This document shows positions 1-6,015 of a stretch of 6,578 nucleotides of DNA, one piece after another. Position 1 is the first letter of the stretch, and each line of letters starts with the position of its first letter. This stretch comes from an uncultured Xanthobacteraceae bacterium (GTDB lineage Bacteria; Pseudomonadota; Alphaproteobacteria; Rhizobiales; Xanthobacteraceae): positions 1 to 6,578 of the forward strand of contig CATPBC010000144.1 of assembly GCA_955652195.1 (NCBI GenBank), written 5' to 3'. The notes below the pieces were generated by a model. The model ran no database searches. It was not told the DNA's origin and saw only the letters and a list, made by a program, of their open reading frames with translations. A program made the position numbers and the translations under genes.

Positions 1-222
1 CACGCGCTCTGGTTCCATCGGCCGTTCCGTGCCGATGAATGGCTGCTTTATGCGCAGGATAGCCCGAACCTCGCCGGTTCCCGCGGCTTCGCGCGCGGGC
101 TGATATTCTCAAGCGACGGCACGCTGGTCGCATCGGTTGCCCAAGAAGGGCTGTTGCGTCAGCGCCGCGGCGGGAGTGGCGATCGGGCCACTGGACGCGG
201 CCTGCGCCCGGCAACAAAATAG
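1..222 (+). CDS. tesB: Acyl-CoA thioesterase II, C-terminal fragment (5' end outside window)
   Basis: This is the last 73 codons of a gene that begins upstream of the window; it is open from base 1 to the TAG at 220-222. TesB hydrolyses medium- and long-chain acyl-CoAs to free fatty acid and CoA in the cytoplasm, using a double hot-dog fold. The fragment shows the C-terminal hot-dog signature: WFHRPFRADEWLLY at fragment residues 4-17, GFARGLIF at 29-36 and LVASVAQEGLLR at 42-53. The Gln at fragment residue 48 lines up with Gln278 of the E. coli TesB Asp-Thr-Gln catalytic triad; the other two residues lie off the window. After the usual LLRQRR end there is a basic, Gly/Arg-rich tail of about 18 residues with no recognisable motif. 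Stop to glnK start is 90 bases, so co-transcription is possible. Family assignment is firm; substrate preference cannot be read from here. Confidence 0.9.
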   Translation, partial: HALWFHRPFRADEWLLYAQDSPNLAGSRGFARGLIFSSDGTLVASVAQEGLLRQRRGGSGDRATGRGLRPATK

Positions 223-651
<429 letters not shown>

Positions 652-710
652 AAAAGCGGCCCTCGTCGGCGGGGGTGAACGGACCGGTAAAAGCTGCTAA
701 TCCCTCGGAC

Positions 711-752
711 CGAGCAAAACCGATCGAGCGAAACCAACCGAGTGAAGGCACC
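711..752 (+). repeat. Three degenerate 14-bp tandem repeats before the aldehyde dehydrogenase
   Basis: Three consecutive 14-base units are CGAGCAAAACCGAT (711-724), CGAGCGAAACCAAC (725-738) and CGAGTGAAGGCACC (739-752). The first two share 11 of 14 positions; the third is more diverged but keeps the CGAGYRAA start. Just upstream, CTCGG-A-CCGAG (704-714) is a small palindrome overlapping the first unit. The block lies 43 bases upstream of the preferred dehydrogenase start, in the gap after glnK. It may be an array of regulator half-sites or simply a decayed duplication. Confidence 0.4.
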
Positions 753-794
753 AATCGCACCCGTAATTTCAGTCCAAGGAACAGTGAGGACGTC

Positions 795-2222
795 ATGTAC
801 GCCAATCTCGAACTCTTCATTGACGGCAAATGGCTCGGCGGCAACGGCCGCCGCGGTGAAGACGTGATCAACCCGGCAACCGAAAAACCGCTCGCGCACT
901 TGCCGCATGCCAGCCAGGCGGATCTCGATGCCGCGCTCGAGGCGGCCAAGAAAGGCTTCGCGGTGTGGCGGACGACATCGGCCTATGACCGCGCCAAGAT
1001 CATGCGCAAAGCCGCCGACCTGATACACGAACGTTATGATGCGATCTCGAAAATTCTGGTTCAGGAGCAGGGCAAGGTCTACCCCGAAGCGCGGGCCGAA
1101 GTGATCACCTCGGCCGACATCATCGAATGGTACGCCGAAGAAGGCCGGCGCGCTTATGGACGGATCGTGCCGGGACGCGCCAAGGGCGTGCGCCAGATCG
1201 TGGTGCAGGAGCCGGTCGGGATCGTCGCGGCATTCACACCATGGAATTTCCCGACGCTCACACCGGCGCGCAAGATTGGCGGCGCGCTTGCCGCCGGTTG
1301 TTCGCTCATTCTCAAAGCGTCGGAAGAGACGCCCGGCGCTTGCGTCGAAATGGTGCGCTGTTTTGCCGATGCCGGCTTGCCGGCGGGCGTGCTCAATCTG
1401 GTATTCGGCGTTCCGTCGGAGATTTCCGAGCATCTCATCGCCAAGGACGACGTGCGCAAGATCTCGTTCACCGGCTCCATTCCGGTGGGCAAGCATCTGG
1501 CGGCACTCGCCGCCAAAGGCATGAAGCGGGCGACCATGGAGCTTGGCGGTCATTCGCCGGTTGTGGTGTTTGCCGACGCCGACCCCGAGAAATCCGCCGA
1601 GACGATCGCGGCGTTCAAATACCGCAACGCCGGCCAGGTCTGCATTTCACCGACGCGGTTCTACGTGCAGGAGCCGGTCTACCATCGTTTCCTGGCGCGC
1701 TTCACCGAATATGCCAAAACGATCAAGCTCGGCGACGGCCTCGAGAAAGGCAACACGATGGGCCCGATGGCCAATGCGCGGCGCATCGACACCATGGAAG
1801 GCTTCGTCAACGACGCCAAGCATCGCGGCGGTAAAGTCGTTACCGGCGGCAATCGGCGTGGCAATCAGGGTTACTTTTTCGAGCCGACGGTGATCACCGA
1901 TGTGCCGGACGATAGCAAAGTCATGACCCAGGAGCCGTTCGGGCCGCTGGCGCCGGTCGTCACATTCAAGAGCTTTGACGAAGTCGTGGAGCGTGCCAAT
2001 TCGCTGCCCTACGGGCTCGCGGCCTACACGTTCACCGGCTCAACGCAAACGGCGACGATGATCGCCGATGCACTGCAGTCCGGCATGGTCGGCGTCAACT
2101 CGATTGCAATTTCGACGCCGGAAACACCGTTCGGCGGCGTCAAGGAATCCGGTTACGGCAGCGAAGGCGGCATCGAGGGCCTCGCCGCCTATCTGAATAC
2201 GAAATTTATTTCGCAGGCTTGA
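795..2222 (+). CDS. NAD(P)-dependent succinate-semialdehyde-type aldehyde dehydrogenase
   Basis: This is a 475-residue member of the aldehyde dehydrogenase superfamily, close to the GabD/ketoglutarate-semialdehyde branch, which oxidises a semialdehyde to the acid with NAD(P)+. It is cytoplasmic, with no signal peptide. All core residues are present: FTPWNFP with Asn151 (oxyanion hole), Lys174 in LILKASEETPG (cofactor), FTGSIPVG at 225-232 (Rossmann loop), the general base Glu249 in MELGGHSP, the nucleophile Cys283 in GQVCISPTRF, and Glu380 in QEPFGPL. Only one Cys is in the active-site loop, so the two-cysteine redox switch described for some SSADHs is absent. The frame stays open back to a GTG at 675. 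I prefer the ATG at 795 because family proteins begin near LELFIDGKW, GTGAGGA (784-790) precedes it, and the extra 40 residues look non-conserved. The role in GABA degradation is plausible; substrate is unproven, and no gabT or other pathway gene is in view. Confidence 0.88.
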   Translation: MYANLELFIDGKWLGGNGRRGEDVINPATEKPLAHLPHASQADLDAALEAAKKGFAVWRTTSAYDRAKIMRKAADLIHERYDAISKILVQEQGKVYPEARAEVITSADIIEWYAEEGRRAYGRIVPGRAKGVRQIVVQEPVGIVAAFTPWNFPTLTPARKIGGALAAGCSLILKASEETPGACVEMVRCFADAGLPAGVLNLVFGVPSEISEHLIAKDDVRKISFTGSIPVGKHLAALAAKGMKRATMELGGHSPVVVFADADPEKSAETIAAFKYRNAGQVCISPTRFYVQEPVYHRFLARFTEYAKTIKLGDGLEKGNTMGPMANARRIDTMEGFVNDAKHRGGKVVTGGNRRGNQGYFFEPTVITDVPDDSKVMTQEPFGPLAPVVTFKSFDEVVERANSLPYGLAAYTFTGSTQTATMIADALQSGMVGVNSIAISTPETPFGGVKESGYGSEGGIEGLAAYLNTKFISQA

Positions 2223-2269
2223 CGGCAATTTGCCGTTGGCCGTCGGCGGTTTCAACGCCGCCGGCGGCC
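2222..2269 (+). terminator. Two consecutive hairpins after the dehydrogenase, terminator-like
   Basis: Two hairpins begin at the dehydrogenase stop codon. The first is ACGGCA-ATT-TGCCGT (2222-2236), 6 bp with a 3-base loop. The second, 2238-2269, is much stronger: a 13-bp GC-rich stem (two G-U pairs in the RNA) closing a TTCAAC loop. Position directly after a stop suggests transcription termination or 3'-end protection of the mRNA. No U-tract follows, so it is not a textbook intrinsic terminator. The rest of the gap up to the next gene (2270-2414) shows no clear structure. Confidence 0.5.
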
Positions 2270-2414
2270 TATCACGCCGCCGTTACCATGATGGGCGGCG
2301 ATCGCGCCACCTTTTGAACGCCATCTGTTCCCAGCCCATATTGCGGCCGAGGAACGAAAGTCGACTATCCCGCATTGTAGCGCCGGGGTGCTGGATGAGC
2401 GCGCGAGAGCGTCG

Positions 2415-2822
2415 ATGGACATTTTGGCAGGCATCCTTACTTATGTTGCCGGCATCGGCGCCATCTTTGCCGGATTGGCGGTGTCATTCTCTATTTTCGT
2501 TGCCACGCCAAACAAGCCGGTCGAGCCGCAAAGCGCGACCGCGATGATCGTTAAACCGAGCGCGCCAAACAAAGCAGCGGCTGCCGAGACAATCGCAGAA
2601 CCAGCGAGCGGTCGTGCCGAAAAGAACGCGGCGGCGGTCAACGCGCCTGCTGATGCCGCACGGCCAACACGCCTCGGCAATGAGATCCAACGCCGGCCCG
2701 GTACGTCCGCGGCTACCTCCGCAGCGCAATTGCAGCAAATGGTTCAGGAGGAGCGCGCCCGGCGCTGGGCTTCTCAGCATGACCCAAGCTTCGAGCACCG
2801 CTTTCTCGGCTACGCCGATTAA
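2415..2822 (+). CDS. Small membrane-anchored hypothetical protein
   Basis: The protein has 135 residues from the ATG at 2415; the frame is also open to a GTG at 2388, which would add 9 residues. Neither start has a strong ribosome-binding site. I prefer the ATG because the hydrophobic segment then begins at residue 3. Residues about 3-30 form one transmembrane helix (AGILTYVAGIGAIFAGLAV is its core). Residues 31-100 are Ala/Pro/Lys-rich and probably disordered. A better-conserved-looking C-terminal patch follows: QLQQMVQEERARRW (about 104-117) then DPSFEHRFLGYAD at the end. No catalytic motif or named domain is recognisable. From memory, similar proteins ending in a RRWA...DP.FE.RFLGYA pattern are common in Bradyrhizobium relatives, always as hypothetical. 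It is convergent with the next gene, with 75 bases between stops. Confidence 0.65.
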   Translation: MDILAGILTYVAGIGAIFAGLAVSFSIFVATPNKPVEPQSATAMIVKPSAPNKAAAAETIAEPASGRAEKNAAAVNAPADAARPTRLGNEIQRRPGTSAATSAAQLQQMVQEERARRWASQHDPSFEHRFLGYAD

Positions 2823-2869
2823 ACGCTTTTCTTCTTAGAAATCAGATTTCAAGTCAGACGTGCCAAATT

Positions 2870-2905
2870 GCGCGTGGCACATCCACGCGTGGCACATTCA
2901 CGCGT
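2870..2905. repeat. 2.4 copies of a 15-bp repeat forming overlapping hairpins between convergent genes
   Basis: Units are GCGCGTGGCACATCC (2870-2884), ACGCGTGGCACATTC (2885-2899) and a partial ACGCGT (2900-2905). Because each unit contains ACGCGTGG-like symmetry, neighbouring units can pair: CGCGTGG (2871-2877) with CCACGCG (2883-2889) around a 5-base loop, or ACGCGTG (2885-2891) with CACGCGT (2899-2905) around a 7-base loop. A third option is GTGCCA (2860-2865) with TGGCAC (2875-2880). The block spans the stop codon and last codons of the minus-strand 82-residue gene. It could act as a bidirectional terminator, although no T-run follows on either side. Confidence 0.45.
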
Positions 2906-3146
2906 AAGAGCGGTCCAGGTAAGAAACCGCATCCTCGGCGAGCTCGTTCGGATCACGTTCACCGCGCTGCGCCATTTCAATGATGCGCTTGGCGATTAAC
3001 TCCTGGGCGGCGCGCTTATAGGCCGGCGATGCCAGCTTGCTGCCGGATTGCTCGACTTTCCGCCACGCGGCTTCAAAGACCGAAACCAATGTTTCGATCG
3101 TTTCCGGATCAAACGCGGATTGGGCAAGCAGCGGAACTATCGGCAT
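2898..3146 (-). CDS. Hypothetical protein of 82 residues, mostly helical
   Basis: The protein begins MPIVPLLAQSAFDPETIETL and continues FEAAWRKVEQSGSKLASPAY (residues 24-43), then AKRIIEMAQRGERDPNELAEDA (52-73, split by a likely turn at RGERD). It is predicted mainly alpha-helical, soluble, without signal peptide or membrane segment. I recall the pattern AF.PE..........FE.AW.K.E.SGS.LA......A...LAKRIIEMA.RGERD from small rhizobial proteins of unknown function; no biochemical role is known to me. The frame is open upstream to a TTG at 3215, but that extension only translates a 12-bp DNA repeat (SPRSSPRSSPRASP), so the ATG at 3144-3146 is preferred. No good ribosome-binding site precedes it. 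It lies 89 bases downstream of the antiporter on the same strand and may be read from the same transcript. Its last codons fall inside a 15-bp repeat. Confidence 0.65.
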   Translation of the reverse strand: MPIVPLLAQSAFDPETIETLVSVFEAAWRKVEQSGSKLASPAYKRAAQELIAKRIIEMAQRGERDPNELAEDAVSYLDRSYA

Positions 3147-3171
3147 GGAACCATTTTTGGTCTGCAAATTA

Positions 3172-3219
3172 GGGCTCGCTCTTGGGCTCGATCTTGGGCT
3201 CGATCTTGGGCTCAATCAC
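3172..3219. repeat. Four copies of a 12-bp tandem repeat
   Basis: The units are GGGCTCGCTCTT (3172-3183), GGGCTCGATCTT (3184-3195), GGGCTCGATCTT (3196-3207) and GGGCTCAATCAC (3208-3219). The two central units are identical; the outer ones differ by 1 and 3 bases. The array fills most of the 89-base gap between the antiporter stop and the start of the 82-residue gene. Since 12 is a multiple of 3, every frame that is open stays open. On the minus strand one frame reads SPRS repeats and runs into the 82-residue gene, another reads IEPK repeats and ends at a TAA. A near-palindrome (GTACAGGCCTATAC, 3223-3236) lies between the array and the antiporter stop. Confidence 0.8.
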
Positions 3220-3235
3220 AGGGTACAGGCCTATA

Positions 3236-5602
3236 CTAACTCGCGATGAAGAGATTCGATGTCGGCGACCGCTCAAGCACGGCCGCCGCGGTATTGCCGA
3301 AGAATAGCACGTCGCCGGGCCGCCGGCTCACCCCAAGGACGGTGAGGTCGTAGCCGCGTCCGGCTTCGCGCAGGATTGCCTCATCGGGCGCCATGTCGGC
3401 GCGCGTCGTGCTCCGCAGCGGGACATCGTAGCGCTCAGCCAAAGCCGCGACCTCTTTCAGCACCGCAAGTTCGTTGCGCCGCATCACCAGCCGGCGCGAT
3501 GGAGTGTGGCGGCTCGCGCCGGAATTTGCCCGCGTCACATAGAGTGCGGTGACCTGCGCGTCGCTGGCACGCGCCAAAATGAGCCCGACCTCGACCCCGC
3601 GGCGCGAGACCTCTGTGCCAGTGACCGGGATCAGGATTCGGCCATACCGCAGACGCGACAAGTCGCGGCCGCGGTCGCGGATATCCACCACCACGAGCGG
3701 ACCTTGGAAGCTTTGCGTGATCAGCGACAGCTCCCTGCTGAAGCCGCCCTTGGGGTCGCGAATATCGGCGATGCCGACCACAAGAAGGTCGTAGCCTTTG
3801 CGGGCTTCGTCTGCGAGCGCCTCTGGCCCCAGCGCGTAACGACGGGTGATGACTTCGACTTTGGCGGACTTCTCCTCGTCTGCATGAGCTTCGAGCGCGG
3901 TCGTAGCTTCGGCTGCGCTTTTGACCGCCTCTTCGAAATGATCTCCATTCGGCTTTGCCGAGCCTTTCCCGGATTTTTGCTCGGATTTTTGCCGAGCCTT
4001 TGCGGCGTATTCGTCCATCGCCTCAGGCCTGGCCGCAGGCCTGCTGCGCTTTGCCTTGTCGGTGAGATCGAGGATGGTCGTCAGTTTGCCACCAGAGCCG
4101 GCTATGATCCCGCCAAGCTGCGCGGCGAATTTACCGTTGGCACTGTCGTCGGTGGCGAGCAACAAGCGTTCGAGATTGGTCACAAAGCCTTTGGCATCCA
4201 GTTCCTCCCGCTCAAGCCGCAGGCGTTCTTTCTTGCGCAGCGGCAACCGCTTGAGCGACCAGCGCAGCATCGTCGGCATCGCTGTCGTCGTCACGATCGC
4301 CATCGTGACGATCAGCGTGAAAAGATTCTGAGTGAGCAGGCCGGTCGACAGGCCGAGCGAAGCGACGATCACCTCGGTCGAGCCGCGCGCATTCATGGCG
4401 CAGCCGAGCGCGAGCGATTCCGCGCGGGACAAACCTCCGACCGTGCCGCCGATAAAGGCGCCGGCAAATTTTCCGATGCTGGCTATCCCGATGAGGCCAA
4501 CGGCGAGCAGCGCCAGAGCGGGGCTGTGCAAAATCGTGAGATCCGCGTTTAGCCCCGCGACGCCGAAGAACACCGGCATGAACAAAGCAACGATGAGGCC
4601 GCGCAGCTGTTCGTCAATGTGACGGGTGAGGATGGGCGATTGGCCGATAAGGATGCCGGCAACGAAGGCGCCGAGAACGGTATTGACACCGATCAGCTGC
4701 GTGGTGAGCGCCATGATGGCCATGATGATCAGGATCGTCGTGATGACCGGAAAGTCGCTCCTGAAATTGTCGTTGGCCCAGCGGATCAAGCGGGACACGA
4801 TACGCCGGCCAAGCGTGAAGCTCGCGAGCATGAACACAGCAGTTCCGAGCACGGCCCGCCCAAGCGACCACAGATCGATCGTTCCCGCTGCGGCGAGGCC
4901 GAAGGCCACCGCGATGATGACCCAGCCGATCGTATCTTCGAGAATCGCCGAGGCGACGATGATCTGCCCGAGGTCGCGGCGCATGAAATTCATCTCGCGG
5001 ACCACGACGGCGACGATCTTCACCGAGGAAATCGCAAGCGCGGTGCCGAGGAAAATCGCGGTCACGACTCTGGCATCCGGGTTGGGCAGGAACTCGGCCG
5101 GCAGCAGTTCGCCGAGCGCAAAACCGCAGGCAAACGGAACTGCGACGCCGGCAAGCGCGGCGGCGATCGCGGCGCGGCCGACCCGGCGCACCAGCTGCAG
5201 ATCGGTCTCCATGCCGGTCAGCAGCAACAACATCAGGATGCCGAGTTCGGAAACCGCATCGATCATGTTCTTCTGCGCGCCATCCATGGGAAAGACCGCA
5301 TGCTGTCCCGACGGCCACAGCACGCCGAAGAACGAAGGCCCAAGCAGCAATCCGCCGATCAGCTGACCCATGACCGAAGGCTGGCCGATGCGCTGCGCCG
5401 CTTCGCCCATCAAGCGGCCAACTAAAAGGAGGAGCGCAAGTTCGGCGATGAAGAGTGCTTGCGAGCCGAAGCGCGAACCGCTCTCCGCAGCAAGCGCCGG
5501 AATTGCGCTGCCTAACGCAACCAAGAGGAAAACAATAAAGCTTGGACGCGGGCACGCCAGGCTTCGGCCGTTTGCCCCGGCAGATCTCCGACGCGCTGTC
5601 AT
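3236..5602 (-). CDS. CPA2-family cation:proton antiporter fused to tandem universal-stress domains
   Basis: The protein has 788 residues from the ATG at 5600-5602 and exchanges Na+ or K+ for protons across the inner membrane (ion unknown). Residues 21-40 form a hydrophobic segment ending IPALAAESG, a plausible signal peptide or signal anchor. Residues 50-450 are the antiporter core: GQLIGGLLLGPSFFG (79-93), GILMLLLLTGMETDL (121-135), the acidic pair Glu222-Asp223 in AILEDTIGW (probable ion-binding site), NTVLGAFVAGILIG (307-320) and MNARGSTEVIVASLGL (403-418). The cytoplasmic C terminus has two USP-like halves: 477-642, interrupted by a Lys/Ala/Glu-rich linker (514-582), and 654-786, opening GRILIPVTGTEVS. 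There is no KTN/TrkA-N domain, unlike KefB/KefC. The start is uncertain: the frame is open to a GTG at 5704, with ATGs at 5626 and 5602. I chose 5602 because GGATGAGG precedes it (2-base spacer), the signal-like segment then sits properly, and upstream sequence is an 11-bp DNA repeat. Confidence 0.88.
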   Translation of the reverse strand: MTARRRSAGANGRSLACPRPSFIVFLLVALGSAIPALAAESGSRFGSQALFIAELALLLLVGRLMGEAAQRIGQPSVMGQLIGGLLLGPSFFGVLWPSGQHAVFPMDGAQKNMIDAVSELGILMLLLLTGMETDLQLVRRVGRAAIAAALAGVAVPFACGFALGELLPAEFLPNPDARVVTAIFLGTALAISSVKIVAVVVREMNFMRRDLGQIIVASAILEDTIGWVIIAVAFGLAAAGTIDLWSLGRAVLGTAVFMLASFTLGRRIVSRLIRWANDNFRSDFPVITTILIIMAIMALTTQLIGVNTVLGAFVAGILIGQSPILTRHIDEQLRGLIVALFMPVFFGVAGLNADLTILHSPALALLAVGLIGIASIGKFAGAFIGGTVGGLSRAESLALGCAMNARGSTEVIVASLGLSTGLLTQNLFTLIVTMAIVTTTAMPTMLRWSLKRLPLRKKERLRLEREELDAKGFVTNLERLLLATDDSANGKFAAQLGGIIAGSGGKLTTILDLTDKAKRSRPAARPEAMDEYAAKARQKSEQKSGKGSAKPNGDHFEEAVKSAAEATTALEAHADEEKSAKVEVITRRYALGPEALADEARKGYDLLVVGIADIRDPKGGFSRELSLITQSFQGPLVVVDIRDRGRDLSRLRYGRILIPVTGTEVSRRGVEVGLILARASDAQVTALYVTRANSGASRHTPSRRLVMRRNELAVLKEVAALAERYDVPLRSTTRADMAPDEAILREAGRGYDLTVLGVSRRPGDVLFFGNTAAAVLERSPTSNLFIAS

Positions 5603-5621
5603 CGCCTCATCCGCAACAGGC

Positions 5622-5654
5622 CCCATGCCTGACCCATGCCTGACCCATGCCTGC
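5622..5654. repeat. Three copies of an 11-bp tandem repeat, each with an ATG on the minus strand
   Basis: The units are CCCATGCCTGA (5622-5632), CCCATGCCTGA (5633-5643) and CCCATGCCTGC (5644-5654), the last with one change. Read on the minus strand each unit is TCAGGCATGGG, so the antiporter leader carries three ATGs, at 5646-5648, 5635-5637 and 5624-5626. Because 11 is not a multiple of 3, the three ATGs open three different frames. Only the one nearest the gene (5624-5626) is in the antiporter frame. The first opens a 13-codon frame; the second opens a 12-codon frame whose TGA overlaps the ATG at 5602 as ATGA. Confidence 0.8.
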
Positions 5655-5699
5655 GACAGATAACGCACAAGCGGGCTGCGTGATCCCGTGTGAAAATGG

Positions 5700-5728
5700 C
5701 TCACGCGAATCGCCGCTCATGCGAATCG
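5700..5728. repeat. Pair of 13-bp direct repeats upstream of the antiporter
   Basis: CTCACGCGAATCG (5700-5712) and CTCATGCGAATCG (5716-5728) match at 12 of 13 positions and are offset by 16 bases. They lie about 100-125 bases upstream of the preferred antiporter ATG. The arrangement would fit a regulator with two direct half-sites, but no known consensus is recognised. Confidence 0.35.
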
Positions 5729-5776
5729 TAAGCAAGGGACTCGAAAATTCGCCGTGCTCTATTTGACTATGTTGCG

Positions 5777-5808
5777 CGTCAGCCGTGCACGCGCTTGCAT
5801 GCCTGACG
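5777..5808. promoter_or_regulatory. Imperfect 32-base hairpin in the divergent region
   Basis: CGTCAG (5777-5782) pairs with CTGACG (5803-5808). After one C-C mismatch the stem continues with CGTGCA (5784-5789) against TGCATG (5796-5801), one G-T pair included. That gives 12 pairs around a CGCGCT loop. Four bases further on is a perfect palindrome GGTCG-C-CGACC (5812-5822). No T-run follows on either strand, so an intrinsic terminator is unlikely. The element may be an operator for either divergent gene or a structured leader. Confidence 0.4.
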
Positions 5809-5974
5809 ATTGGTCGCCGACCTTCACTGCGGAACGTGCAGCGGAAGGTCCGATTTTTGAAGCACGAATGGGAACCGCATGTCGGCTAGCTGCGCAGGAC
5901 GTGTGGCAAAAGCATCACACCAGGGAAATCAACGTTAGCAACCTTCTGATAGCCGCGATCCTGCCACGGTTGCG

Positions 5975-6012
5975 CCCCCATCGGCTGGCGAATTCGGTCG
6001 GGGTTGGGGGAG
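5975..6012 (+). promoter_or_regulatory. rlpA ribosome-binding site with a possible masking stem
   Basis: GGGGGAG at 6006-6012 lies 3 bases before the ATG at 6016 and is the site that decides the start. Upstream, CCCCCA (5975-5980) is the exact complement of TGGGGG (6005-6010), with 24 bases between that include the palindrome CGAATTCG (5989-5996). If this stem forms in the mRNA it would hide the ribosome-binding site. The pairing is visible; translational control is inference. Confidence 0.35.
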
Positions 6013-6015
6013 CAC

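Larger units (their letters stand above)
5603..6015. other. Divergent gene-free region between the antiporter and rlpA
   Basis: About 410 bases separate the two divergent starts and must hold both promoters. It contains an 11-bp triple repeat (5622-5654), a 13-bp direct repeat pair (5700-5728), a 32-base imperfect hairpin (5777-5808), a perfect 11-base palindrome GGTCG-C-CGACC (5812-5822) and a C-tract/G-tract pairing at the rlpA ribosome-binding site. I could not identify convincing -35/-10 boxes on either strand. An open frame at 5754-6248 crosses into rlpA in another frame and lacks any protein-like pattern, so I treat the stretch as non-coding. No tRNA is present. Confidence 0.6.

Noticed and set aside
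40..62. Sigma-54-like TGGCTG-CTTTA-TGC upstream of glnK
   Set aside because: The GG and GC elements are one base too close, and the sequence encodes the conserved TesB EWLLYAQ segment.
652..690. Possible terminator after glnK (A-run followed by GC-rich sequence)
   Set aside because: No stem of useful length forms on either strand; the run of A follows the stop codon rather than a hairpin.
675..794. Forty-residue N-terminal extension of the aldehyde dehydrogenase from a GTG at 675
   Set aside because: The extension translates the degenerate 14-bp repeats, has no family counterpart that I recall, and a better-placed ATG with an AGGA site exists at 795.
2838..2850. GAAATC-A-GATTTC palindrome after the 135-residue gene
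   Set aside because: AT-rich 6-bp arms with a one-base centre cannot fold as a hairpin and match no known site.
2853..2870. Minus-strand TTGGCACG resembling a sigma-54 -24 element
   Set aside because: The matching TTGC element is two bases off and the site points out of the 3' end of a gene with nothing to drive nearby.
3506..5425. Long plus-strand open frames (3506-4552 and 4619-5425) opposite the antiporter
   Set aside because: Low-complexity, highly charged translations without domains; the minus-strand antiporter explains the whole stretch with clear membrane segments and motifs.
4614..5555. Minus-strand frame of 313 codons overlapping the antiporter in another phase
   Set aside because: Arg/His-rich frame shadow; no conserved pattern.
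5735..5752. Minus-strand TTCGAGTCCC resembling a tRNA T-arm
   Set aside because: The flanking bases do not form the 5-bp T stem and no acceptor, D or anticodon arms can be found.
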